Shown piece by piece: positions 11,571 to 22,827 of a DNA stretch of 64,000 nucleotides. The translations under genes and the position numbers were made by a program. Numbering within the stretch: position 1 is the stretch's first letter; each line of letters opens with the position of its first letter. Source of the stretch: Aquarana catesbeiana (taxonomy: Eukaryota; Chordata; Amphibia; Anura; Ranidae); assembly GCF_042186555.1 (NCBI RefSeq), contig NC_133328.1, positions 495,779,106 through 495,843,105 of the forward strand, written 5' to 3'. The notes below the pieces were generated by a model that saw only the letters and a list, made by a program, of their open reading frames with translations, ran no database searches and had not been told where the DNA came from.

Positions 11571-12660
11571 GAATGCTGATTCAAATTCGAAAGCCGATTC
11601 AAATTTTCTGAATTCGGTTAAATTGAATTCAATTCAACCAAAATCAGAAAACTCAAATCGAGATCAAAAATGAATAAACAAAACAAATTTCAAAAACAAA
11701 TTTAACTAAACAAATTTATTTAAATAACGAAACGAAACAAAACAAATTTTTTTGTTCTGCACATGTCTAATTCCAATGTGTTTTGATTTCAAAACAATTT
11801 TTTTCAGGGTAAGTTGGTGGTGGGTTTGTAATGTGAATGCATATATATAAAAATGTTCCCATGCATGCTATACATTACATATATACATATATATAGCAAC
11901 TTACCAGTCCTGAAATGTGACGGCTACATTTGTTTTCTTTTTTTCAGGCTAAGTACATTTTCTGTTGATCTTGTTAGAATTTAAGGGACTCATTTTAAAA
12001 CTGTCACTGGACAAATTTCACATATACTGTATATTTGTGCAGGCTGCACACATTTTTGCCATACGTTCTGTAATAGAATAATTCCTCTGATCATCAGCTC
12101 CAACAACTGGCCAAAGTGCGGTATAGTATTCTGAAATACCTCAAAGAAAAGATATATTGCATTTTGGCCACTAGATGGGGTGGAATTACCCTATTACAGA
12201 AATTTGTGCAACCTTTATGATTTTGTGTGATATTTGTCCAATTAATGTTTTAAAAACAGACTCCTTAAATTCTGACAAAATCAACATGTATTTTTGTATT
12301 TGCAGAAAATGTACTGAAAAAAAACTCATGCAGTCCACCGCATCTTAGGACTGGTAAGCTACTATATATTAAATGTTTGTTCTTGGGTTTAGATTTAATT
12401 GAAGTAAAATCAGAGAGCACACTTTTTTTTGTGTCCGTGTCGCTTGTGTGAAAGCAGAAAAAAAACTCTTTCAATAAGCATTAACTATTGTTACTCCTTA
12501 TGCTGTTAGCAATAGTAAATAGACAGGAAGGTATATTATATTTATTTGTTTTAATCTTTTTTTTCTACATTTATTCAGTTTCTTCCTGGTTTCTGGCCTA
12601 GGCCAAAATGCCATTTTGTCTATACAGAGGGAACCATCTGTCTGCTTCTTAGAGATATTC
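11571..12660. other. Intron, A-rich tail of the array and unnamed sequence
   Basis: AACAAATTT-rich sequence follows the AATAG array to about 11765. An approximate inverted repeat spans roughly 11790-12370: CAGTCCTGAAATG/CTAAGTACATTTTCTG on the left and GCAGAAAATGTACTG/GGACTGG on the right. No gene is seen. Confidence 0.45.
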
Positions 12661-12689
12661 AGTTAATAACAGCACACATTACACATTGT

Positions 12690-13232
12690 TAGGCACACAT
12701 TTAACCCATTGATTGACCTAGATGTTAACCATTTCCTGTAATTAGTACCGTGACAGTGTATAGTATTATCACTGATCACTGTATTAGTGTCACTGGTGAT
12801 GTCACTGTCAGTCAGTTCCACCCCAGCTACCGTTAGTGTCAGATTGGCCGCTGTACTATCGCAGTCCCATTGTAAGTCGCTGATCACTGCCATTAGTAGT
12901 ATAAAAAAAATAAACAATATATACTTATTGGGATTTTGTTTACCAAAAACATGTAGCAGAATACATTTTGGCCAAAATTTATGAAGAAATTAGTTTTTTT
13001 TGCTATTGTTTTATAGCAGAAAGTAACAAATATTTTTGCCTTTTTTTCATTTATATAATAAATAATTTAAAAACCAAGTGGTGATAAAATGCCACCAAAG
13101 AAAGCTCATTTGTGTTAAAAAAAATTATAGAAATCTGGTTTGGGTACAGCATTGCATGACCGCACAATTACCAGTTAAAATAGCACAGTGCTAAATAGCA
13201 AAAAATGGCCTGGTCGTGAAGGGGGTAAAATC
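12690..13232 (+). repeat. Family F interspersed repeat, partial copy 2
   Basis: It shares CACTGATCACTGTATTAGTG, ATGTAGCAGAATACAT and GGGTACAGCATTGCATGACC with copy 1 and ends GAAGGGGGTAAAATC. It is more diverged and lacks the terminal GAAGTGGTTAA. Confidence 0.7.
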
Positions 13233-13410
13233 TGTGGTTATATTGTGTTTTCAGTCTGTGGTGTTTATATACAGTTATGTTCCATGAGGAAGAGAGATAA
13301 AAGCTGGCAATGCGTTCTTCCGAATGTTGACGTTTTATTGCAGGTGGAGTAAAGGAAATACATATGCGTTTTGGCTGTTAGCCTTATTCATAGCCAGTTA
13401 AGTTCCACTT

Positions 13411-13736
13411 TAATGGCTGGTTCACACCAGAACGTGGCGTGGAAAAGGTGTGTTCTGTGCATGTTTCCTGCACCACTCTCAGACTGCCCTTGCGACCCAC
13501 TGCTCCTGCCCATGTATTGTTAACGGCACCCCAAACAGTGCGTTTGCGGGCACGAAATTGCATGGTACCATAGTACCTTGCGATTTGGGGTGGCGCGTTT
13601 TTAAAAGTACTGTATGCACTGCCTTTTCTGCATTTCAGTGCGATTTTCAGCCCATTCAAATTAAAAGGCTTCAAAATTGCATTGAACAGGAAAGCGGGAT
13701 GCATTCCTTTGTGATTCTGGTGTGAACCAGCCCTTA
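13411..13736. mobile_element. MITE, GGTTCACAC family (B)
   Basis: The element begins TAATGGCTGGTTCACACCAG and ends CTGGTGTGAACCAGCCCTTA, a near-perfect terminal inverted repeat. The 91- and 122-codon ORFs on opposite strands inside it are repeat shadows. Confidence 0.85.
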
Positions 13737-14103
13737 ATCTCACCAATGTCATCAGCTTTGTATGCTATGTTTTTTTAAACATGTAGTCCAAATCAGGAAA
13801 GCAGTCTAGGCTGGAAAGGCTCCTGCTCCAAAGAAATAGTGTACTGAGTGAGAGTTGTCAACCTAGGACAGGAAGTGTGTTACTGGCAGGATCACCAGGT
13901 GAAAATGAAGGAACAAATCCTGAAAAAGGAAACTAATGCAGCCACTACATCAAAGGACTAATAAACAGCAGATTCACTGGCGATCTTCCTTTATTTCTCC
14001 TGTTCTGCAGTGGACCGCAATCCGTGCACTGGCCATTCAGGTGTGGATATTTAATTAAGGAGGTGGAAGTGCCGCTTTATGTTTCCAGTTAAACAGCAAA
14101 TTT

Positions 14104-14340
14104 TTTTCTTTTTTTTTGCGGGGGGGGGGGGGGGGCGAGTAGATTCTTTAATGGGGTTGATATAGTAAATTAGTAGAGTCACTTTGCAAAGGTAAATTAT
14201 TATTATTATTATACAGGATTTATATAGTGCCAACAGTATTTGCAGCACTTTACAATGTGAAAGCAGTACAATTACAATACAAAACAGGAGGAATCAGAGC
14301 TCACTAGAGCTTACAATCTAGGAATGAAACTTTTACACTC
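14104..14340. repeat. Poly-G tract and LINE/SINE 3'-end relic
   Basis: A run of 18 G lies at 14119-14136. From 14196 comes ATTATTATTATTATACAGG, then TTTATATAGTGCCAACAG and GCAGCACTTTACAA, a 3' tail I know from vertebrate L2-like elements. Confidence 0.55.
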
Positions 14341-15080
14341 CTTTAGTAAATCAACCCCACTGAGTGACATCGAAGGTTGAATGTTTAGTGTTAGGTGTAA
14401 TTCCATAATAATTACCATTGTTCTATGAAGTTACATGTAATGTAAAAAAAGCATAAGATTGTTTCTTGTTTAGAAAGTGCAGTTTTGTGTAACTCAGCTG
14501 AAAAGTTATTTTTTCCCCTAGTAAAGCGTTTAAAAGGTCCACTGTGAAGTGGAAATGATTGCTTACTGGACTTAATGCCTCTTGTTCTGTGCCCTAATTT
14601 AAATTAGTTCTTAGTCACAGAAGATGCTGTGACTGCTTTTTATCCTTCACAGCCAGATGATATAAAACATAAGCCGATCAGTTGAAACTTCCATCTCCCC
14701 TTATTAAGGCACTAAACACGTCTTGGGTTAGTGAAATTGCTCTCAACCTTACACTTATCATATGTTCTTCAACATATGCATTATCTAGCAGTTTAGCCTA
14801 ATATGCTAGCACCAACAAAAGCAAAGCTGTACATTGGAGCATTCATAATAGTACATTACTACTTAAGTGACCTAAGAAGCCAGATTTAAACCATCAAAAT
14901 AGAAACTACAAGGACATGATTTTTCTGACCTGACTTCTGTTGAATAATGCATAGTTGTTTTCCCTTTATTTTAATAAAGACATCTACAAGGGAGCTTAGA
15001 CATACAGCAATTCTCTAACAAATATAGAGCAGCATGTTAGTATCTGGAGTAACATTACAGTTTCATGCTACATTCATTGT
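14341..15080. other. Intron, nothing recognised
   Basis: This is AT-rich single-copy-looking sequence without splice-bounded open frames. Confidence 0.4.
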
Positions 15081-15600
15081 TGACAGGGCTGGCGCTCCCG
15101 CTGGGGAAACTGGGTGGCCGCCTAGGGCAAACTGCCACCTAGGGAGGGTGCGACCGGCCCGTCTTCCCGAGACTCCGCTGGATCAACCAGCCTGGATGGA
15201 CATCATGTCTGTTGTTCGCCGGCAGCCGGGACAACCACACAAGACTTTGCTGCTCCGCCGGCTCCCGGGCTGGCATACTGTTGCAGACAGTGTGCTGCTG
15301 AATGTCACTGTGTGTGTAAATTGGAGCAAGATCTAAATTGGTTGATGGTCGCTGGGACTCTCTCTGCCAATCCAGATCGCGAATAGCCAGAGGCTGCCAG
15401 CAGTGCCAGGAGTTCAGGACAGGTGCTTGCCAGGCAGCGCTTCCATGCACTGAGGTGAGGTACGTGCCATTTCCTCCTCCCAGTCCCACCCTAACAACAG
15501 AGCGGGCCGCAGTCAGTTCCTATCCTTTCCTACACAAAGCTGAGAATAGAAGAAGGAAGGGACGAAAGAAGAGAGAAGAGATGTGTCGGGGACCAGTGTG
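15081..15600. repeat. GC-rich interspersed repeat
   Basis: GGGCTGGCGCTCCCGCTGG, then GGCCGCCTAGGGCAAACT, mark a repeat I associate with frog genomes. The GC-rich body yields ORFs of about 100 codons on both strands without motifs. Its class is unknown. Confidence 0.45.
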
Positions 15601-15637
15601 ATCTCTAATATTATATCAGCAGCAGACTAGTAATATA

Positions 15638-16190
15638 CACTGAGCAAAATTATAAACGCAACACTTTTGTGTTTGCCCCTATTTATCATGAGCTGAACGC
15701 AAAGATCTACGACTTATTCAATGTACACAAAATGCCTATTTCTCTCAAATATTGGTCACAAATATGTCTAAATCTGTGTTAGTGAGCACTTCTCCTTTGC
15801 CGAGATAATCCATCCACCTCACAGGTGTGGCATGCTGATTAGACAGCATGATTATTGCACAGGTGTGCCTTAGGCTGGCCACAATCAAAGGCCACTCTAA
15901 AATGTGCAGTTTTACTGTATTGGGGGGTCTTGGGATAACTGGAACACGCTGTCGTATACGCCGATCCAGAGCGTCACAAACCTGCTCAATGGGTGACATG
16001 TCCGGTGATTATGCTGGTCATGCAAGAACTGGGATGTTTTCAGCTTCCAGGAATTGTGTACCGATCCTTGCATCATGGGGTCGTGCTTTATCATGCTGCA
16101 ACATGAGGTGATGGTCGTGGATGAATGGCACAACAATGGGCCTCAGGATTTCATCACGGTATCTCTGTGCATTCAAAATGTCATCATATA
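15638..16190 (-). pseudogene. Tc1-like transposase relic with one terminal repeat
   Basis: The terminal sequence CACTGAGCAAAATTATAAAC follows a TA dinucleotide at the left. The minus strand encodes the C-terminal catalytic part of a Tc1/mariner DDE transposase. HDKARPHDARI, normally HDNARPH and carrying the second catalytic Asp, is near 16080. SPIEQVCDALDRR, normally SPIEHVWDALDRR and carrying the third acidic residue, is near 15970. The two pieces are in different frames, so at least one frameshift separates them. The N-terminal DNA-binding half and the other terminal repeat are gone; the copy stops where an AT/GATA satellite begins. It is not functional. Confidence 0.8.
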
Positions 16191-16324
16191 CACATATGTA
16201 TATGATGCATATATATATATACACATACACATATACACACAAAAACAGCAGCAGTCTTGTAATATAATATATACAAAAGCAGCAGTCTTTATTATAATAA
16301 CAAAAATAGCAGTCTTTTAATATA

Positions 16325-16386
<62 letters not shown>

Positions 16387-16435
16387 AGATATATATATAG
16401 ATCTATCTATCTATCTATCTATCTATCGATATAGA

Positions 16436-16488
<53 letters not shown>

Positions 16489-16660
16489 ATTAAAAGACTG
16501 CTGCTTTTGTATATATTATATTACAAGACTACTGCTTTTGTATATATTATACAGTATTACAAGATTGCTGCTGTTATTTATTATATTAAAAGACTGCTGG
16601 CGCTTTTGTATATATTATATTACTGCTTATATTGATAATATAATATTGGGGATCACACTG
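16185..16660. repeat. Inverted AT-rich satellite with (TA)n and (TATC)n core
   Basis: Units like AGCAGTCTTTTAATATA lie on the left and TATTAAAAGACTGCTG on the right of a central block of (AT)n, (GATA)n and (CTAT)n at about 16316-16482. The flanks are inverse copies with several tandem units each, so the whole is a large imperfect hairpin. Confidence 0.85.
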
Positions 16661-16744
16661 GTCCCCATGTGTACTTGGAGGCTGAGAGTGACATTTCTAG
16701 CAATTTCACTCCTGTCATTCAGCTGTAGGAGCCGATAGAATTGG

Positions 16745-17141
16745 GTGCAATTCTCTGTCGATTTTTATCGATTAGTTGTTGCTCAATCTGGGGATGCACA
16801 GCTATATGCTATACTTGTGGCCAAATACACGTATATTATCACTCTAGAAGTCACAGAAGGTTCAAGGTGTGCTACAAAGCCCTATCCAGCAGGTAAAGGC
16901 CTTGCTCACAGTGCTAACAGTGCTAGGTTTCGAAGACAGTGGAGCCTTTCCATCAATTGTGGACCCCTGTTTTGTTAGACCTGAAGCCATTCAGAGAGGC
17001 CCAAGAATTATTAATGAACTTGCTGGTGGAATTCAACGGTGTATACCTATTGCAAACGTAGACTTGAACTATAGAAATGGGGTGGGGATCATGCAAGGTT
17101 TACCAGCAGATGTTCTTCTAGGAAAGCATGTGGATGTGTGA
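16745..17141 (+). pseudogene. Retropepsin-like fragment of an LTR retroelement
   Basis: The plus-strand frame contains LGFEDSGAFPSIVDP, then a glycine-rich stretch, and ends with LPADVLLGKHVD. This layout resembles gypsy-type aspartic protease domains: a D-S/T-G active site, then a late hydrophobic LLG motif. No gag, reverse transcriptase or integrase is adjacent, so it is an orphan fragment. The start codon is unclear, because the resemblance begins before the first methionine in frame at 16869. The family is inferred from pattern only; a domesticated protease-like gene is a less likely alternative. Confidence 0.4.
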
Positions 17142-18411
17142 AATTGTAATTTAATGGAATTGTTTTTATTATACTTGTAAATGAATCAGAGAAGCAACCT
17201 GTGCAGGCTTCCTCTAGGTTCATTTCCTTGGAAAGAGTTGTTATGGAGCATGAGTTTTAAAAATGATGTTCAATTGTATTCTGTGAAGTGTTTTTGAGGC
17301 CAATTTAGTACCGTATATTAAATAAGCATTTGCTATCATGGTTTGTTACTTGGCCAGGGGATGGATGTGTATGTGGCCTAAATATTTGAAAAGGTTCCTG
17401 TCCTCCTCTCAGGGGTCTTCCTGTGGAATGCAAATGACTAGAGGGGGACAATGGGTGTGCTGAGAGGTGATACAGAAAAAGACTTCCTGTGTGTAGATTT
17501 TTTTTTAAATTCTGGAGACCATACGGCTGGGGAATGTACTCTGCGATCATTAGCTGAGTGATTGTAAATAAATATAATTTTTTGGGCTGAAATCTCTCTC
17601 CTGTTTTGTGGTCCTTTGACATGGTATTTCTAAATTTCTGAATGTTGCTCAGTACTATACATAGCTAATGTTGTACCTACATTCTAGGAAAGAGAAGCAG
17701 CACAAAAGTGCAAAGAGATGATGTGTGAGGATGACAGATTTTGGTTATTAGTATATTAGAAAACACATTTCTCCTACCGTGATTAGTAATTTTACCTTCA
17801 GCAAAGAATTATTATTCCATGTTTACATTTCCATAAAAAAAAAATTTATAAACAAACTAAGGATGACTGGGAAAGTCTCACTAGAACTTTTTGGTCTTTT
17901 GCCATAAACTGTTAAAACTGCATTAATATAAATGTTCTTCAACTAGAACACTATCCACCATATGATGGGAGGACAAACTAAATTAACCATGGGTCTTTTC
18001 CTTTACAAAGTTAATGTTATTTCAACAAGTCTGTAGAAATGCAGAACAAAATTTATATTTATTTACAGCTAATATGAAATTATCAATCCAAAACTCAAAT
18101 TTAATGCTTGAAAGGAAGTTAATTCCGTTGAGCTATGCACTTAAATTAGTAGTCTGCAGTCATTCTGATTCCCACTTTCACAACAGACTGCAGGACTGAA
18201 TTTACATGAAACATTTCACACTTAGACAATATCACTTCAACAAACAGGACATCAGACAAAGCATATACCAAGCGCACACACATTTTTTTTTCTAGTCCTA
18301 AAAGTAAAGGGTATAATCATGATAAAGTATGCCCTAGTGTCTCTGTAAGTGTCCTAGATTATATAGTACCTGGAACTTTTATTCAAGATAAAGGAACATG
18401 CTTAAAGCGGG
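17142..18411. other. Possible LTR remnant then unnamed intron
   Basis: The 17142-17620 stretch follows the protease fragment and contains GTAAATAAATATAATTTT near its end, so it might be LTR-derived. This is weak. Beyond 17620 I see only AT-rich intron. Confidence 0.3.
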
Positions 18412-18868
18412 GGTTCACCCACACCACCAAAAAAAAAAAATATTAAAAGCCAGCAGCTACAAATACTGCAGCTGCTGACTTTTAATACATGGCCACTTAC
18501 CTGTCCCAGGGTCCAGCGATGTCGGCAGGGGACGCCGAGAACCCGCTCGGTTCTCGGCAGCTGCCGCCGCCATCCTAGGTGAAGGAATCAGGAAGTGAAG
18601 CGTTGCGGCTTCACTTCCCGGTTCCCTACTGCGCATGCTCGAGTCGCGCTGCGCGTCCCGAGTGGTCCCCGCTCTCTCCTGGGAGCTGTGTGTTCCCAGG
18701 AGACAGCGCGGTGGGGACAGGGGAGTCTATGCCGGAAGTGGGTGCAAATACCTGTCTTAGACAGGTATCTGCACCCCCCTCCCCCCTGAAAGGTGCCAAA
18801 TGTGACACCGGAGGGGGGGGGGGTTCCGAAAAGCAGAAGTTCCATTTTTGTGTGGAACTCCGCTTTAA
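18411..18868. mobile_element. MITE family C, GC-rich core
   Basis: The ends CTTAAAGCGGGGGTTCACCC and GTGGAACTCCGCTTTAAT are inverted. The core at 18500-18800 is CpG-rich with an inner hairpin (TCTCCTGGGAGC against TTCCCAGGAGAC). ORFs on both strands are shadows. Confidence 0.8.
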
Positions 18869-20036
18869 TAAATTCAACAGGGATTATATATTTCTATATA
18901 TAATATGACATGAAGGCTTGAGTTGAATACTGCATGTATGCTGCTCTCTTAAGCTTGAAAAAGTCATGTGTAGCCATTACAAAGCTCTGCAATTAGGGAA
19001 ATGACACAGACTCCAACAAATATGTTTTTATTGCTCAGGCCAATTTGAAGGCATAAAGCAAGGATGTAACTCTAACAAAACTGCATTTAAAAGCAACAGG
19101 ATCCTGAAGACAGTGGACTGACCTGGGTATTTACAAAACAAAATGCTTCTAAAATCATCCTAGCACTGTGTATGAGTATAAGACCTCATGCACACTGGGC
19201 TTTTTCTAACTCACTAGACTCCTTTTCTCCTGGCAGCAGAGTTTTGGCAGAAAAAACGATTGACACTTGGGCGTTAAGTAACTTAATTGGCCTAGTGCTT
19301 AGGTGCATTTGGACATTTTTACACAAGCGTTTTTTTCTGGCAAAACTCTGCTATTCTAAGACTGCTCTGGCTGTGTGGGGGGGGGGGGGGGGGAGTTTAT
19401 GCCTCTAAACTCTGTAAAGACAGATAGGAAATTATTTACTAAAACTTAAGAGTGCAAAATCTGATGCAGCTCTGCATAGTAACCAATCAGCTTCCAAGTT
19501 TTATTGTCAAAGCTGAGTTGAACAACCTGAAGTTAGAAGCTGATTGGCTACTAGAGATGAGCTGAACACCCCCCGGTTCGGTTCGCACCAGAACATGCGA
19601 ACAGGCAAAAAATTTGTGCGAACATGCAAAAAATTTGTGCGAACATGCGAACACCGTTAAAGTCTATGGGCCACGAACATGAAAAATCAAAAGTGCACAT
19701 TTGAAAGGCTTATATGCAAATTATTGCCATAAAAAGTGTATGGGGACCTGGGTAATGCCCCAGGGGACATGTATGAATGCAAAAAAAAGTTTTTAAAAAA
19801 AGCTGTTTTTTCAGGAGCAGTGATTTTAAAATTGCTAACAGTTAAACAATAAAAATGAAATATTCCTTTAAATATCGTGTAGGGGTACAACGTACCCCAT
19901 ACCCATTCACATGGGGGGGCGGGATCTTGGGGCCCCCTTTGGTAAATGGGGTTTCCAGATTCTGATAAGCCCCTCGCCCGTAGACCCCCACAACCACCGG
20001 GCAAGGGTTGTGGGGATGAGGCCCTTGTCCCCATCA
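18869..20036. other. Intron with several repeat pieces
   Basis: A partial GACCTCATGCACACTGGGC repeat is at 19183. A poly-G run is at 19376-19393. A copy of the ACCAATCAGCTTCC repeat is at 19440-19560. A repeat with GCGAACATGC motifs runs from about 19563. No gene is seen. Confidence 0.5.
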
Positions 20037-20760
20037 ACATGGGGAAAGACAAGGAGAGGGGCGCCTCTGAGTATGTATTATAAACACTTTAATATAAAAA
20101 CAATATCTACTCACATGGAAGACAGTAAAGTTGGGTGCATCTCTGGGCTGAGCAGAAGGGACTACAAGTCACAGAGATTCCGTTTCTTGCTGGCAAAGTG
20201 CAGCACATCAGATACCAGGGAGGATAGGGGCGGGGAGTCGTCAGAGCATGTAGGAGACAGCGCTGCAGCTTCAAAATCCCATCCGGTGACCGTGAAGATG
20301 GAGAACCGCTGTGTGGTGTGGGATCCAAAACGAAGCTTGAACAAAAGACAGCGTGGCACAGGGTAGTGATGTTACTAGAATGCGATGCGTTTCTGAGCGT
20401 GCCTGCTACAAATCGTACGGTAGCCGCGCTCCTTTGTCATGAATGATGGATGGGGCAAAGTTTAATGTTTTATAGTGAAGCGGGGGGCAGGCTGTTCTCC
20501 ATCTTCGTGGTCACCGGACAGGATTTTGAAGCTGCAGCGCTGTCTCCCACAGGCTCTGACGACTCACGGCCCCTAAACCTTCCTGGGAACTGATGTGCTG
20601 CACTTTGCCAGCAAGAAGCAGACTCTCTGACTTGCAGTTCCATCTGCCTAGCCCAGATATGCACCCAGCTTTACTGCCTTACATGTGAGTGGATATTGTT
20701 TTTAATCTAAAGTGTTTATGATACACACTCAAAGGCGTCCCTCACCTTGTCTTTCTCCTA
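20037..20760. mobile_element. Fold-back element with ~270-300 bp arms
   Basis: The left arm runs about 20037-20340 and the right arm about 20490-20760, in inverse order. For example GCAAAGTGCAGCACATCAG on the left matches TGATGTGCTGCACTTTGC on the right. The spacer holds GATGCGTTTCTGAGCGTG and a GC-rich stem. The 151-codon ORF over the left arm is a shadow. Confidence 0.8.
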
Positions 20761-21171
20761 GCTTTGCTGGAATTTGCTTCTGGTCTAATTTGGTGGCAGC
20801 CCTGACAGACTCACCCATTTCCCCTGACATCTGCTTTTTGAAATATTATGGACCTTATATAGCCATATTGAGGTATCTGAGCATTGCCCCTTTTTACTTG
20901 TTACCATCAACATGGGGACAAGGTGCTTTGGGGGGGACCCAGAGCCCACAGAGCACAGGATTGCCTAATTGGGTAACTGCAGGCGGGCAGACAGGAAGAG
21001 GCAAAGTACCAATATACAGAAAAATACAGCAATATACAGTAGACAGACAGGAACAGACAAAGACTGAAATGATGAAGTAGGTAGAGACTAAAGCTGGGTA
21101 CGCACAGATCAAAATTTGGCTGTTTTAGCAGCCCCCGCTGTCAGAATACAATGCCCTGTCATGTTGGGGGG

Positions 21172-21470
21172 GGGGGGGTGGAAATTCCTGCATCCACATT
21201 GCAGATGTAGGAATCTGTCAGCTTTTTTTCATTCAGACCAAACACAGTTCAAACTGACAGTGTACCCAACTTAATTTAGAAATATGCACTAGCACTGGCT
21301 TGTAAGAACAGAGCTCTAACACAGAACAAGAAATAAATAAACACAGAATGACAGAACAGCCTTTACAGGGAAAGCACATCTCTCCCAAATCAAGAGGTTC
21401 AAGAGGAAAAAAAAGAATGGACCTGTAACAGCAAGCAACTACACAATAACTTTTCAGAGACTCAGAGGTA
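21172..21470. other. Intron, poly-G tract, no gene
   Basis: Nothing is recognised beyond a G run near 21165-21180. Confidence 0.4.
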
Positions 21471-21477
21471 AGATTAT

Positions 21478-21914
21478 TAGGGCGTACACACGGTCGGACT
21501 TTGCTCGGACATTCCGACAACAAAATCCTAGGATTTTTTCCGACGGATGTTGGCTCAAACTTGTCTTGCATACACACAGTCACACAAAGTTGTCGGAAAA
21601 TCCGATCGTTCTAAACACGGTGACATAAAACACGTTCGTCGGGACTATAAACGGGGCAGTGGCCAATAGCTTTCATCTCTTTATTTATTCTGAGCATGCG
21701 TGGCACTTTGTCTGTCGGATTTGTGTACACACGATCGGAATTTCCGACAACGGATTTTGTTGTCGGAAAATTTTATCTCCTGCTCTCCAACTTTGTGTGT
21801 CGGAAAATCCGATGGAAAATGTCCGATGGAGCCCACACACGGTCGGAATTTCCGACAACATGCTCCGATCGGACATTTTCCATCGGAAAATCCGACCGTG
21901 TGTACGGGGCATAA
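21478..21914. mobile_element. MITE family A, complete copy
   Basis: The ends AGGGCGTACACACGGTCGGA and CCGACCGTGTGTACGGGGCA are inverted. The interior has many TCGGAAAATCCGA palindromes and a subterminal TTGTCGGAA theme. It is not coding. Confidence 0.9.
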
Positions 21915-22827
21915 GACTGACCACACTGTAAGATCCCTTTGACACTGATGCATTTTTACCTTGCTAAAAATTCAAGAAAAACGCCATAAAAATAATTCTC
22001 TTTAAATCCTATGAGATTGTTCACAATACTGGGCTGCGAGTGCGGTGCATTTTTCAAAGTCCTACATGCTGCATCTTTGGTGCGCTTTTCAAAACAGCAC
22101 CAAAAATGCAGCTCCTCACTGAAATGACTGGAAAGTGCATCAAAAACACATACAAAATAAATAATAAAAAATGCGTCAAAAATGCACTGTGGAAGCGTTT
22201 TTGATGCATTTTGTGAGTCACATGTCAATATTTCACAGGTGCATGCCAACCAGAAAATGCACAGAAAATTTCCCATGTCCGTCACTCACAGAATCTACTG
22301 CACAGGCGATAGTGTATCTATAGCCCCAACATTTTTTGTTAGTTTTGAATAGATTACAGTAGTAATGCCAGGCTTTTTTTCTTTTTCTTTTTTTTGCTGT
22401 CTGTGTACCATTGAGGAAATTTCCCTTTTATTTGAGTTTTAGTGACACAACAGAAAGTTAGAGGAAATATCTACAAAATGAGAGGAGTTCCCCTCTTAGA
22501 CAGTTGTTCATATTGGATGATGTCCCCATTGTTCTGGGAACAATTCAAAACATTTTTATTTCCCTGATTTTCTTTGTTGTTGACAATGGTCAACAGTACA
22601 AATAGAGAGGTGAATCTCCCAAACATTGACACAAAAAACAGCAATAATACCCTTACAGAGGGTCTGACCCATCCCCACTCAAAACTAAAAGAGCACTGCC
22701 ACTTCATTCACCTCACCTCAAACAAGAATTTCCTGCTCAATGACCTTCATGGTATTATCACCAAGTCATTTTATATACAAAATGCAGATTTAAAAATATT
22801 GAAAATTACTTTTGAAATTACATTTAA

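Noticed and set aside
19911..20366. 151-codon plus-strand ORF
   Set aside because: It runs through one arm of a fold-back element; the other arm yields a similar antisense ORF, so it is a palindrome shadow.
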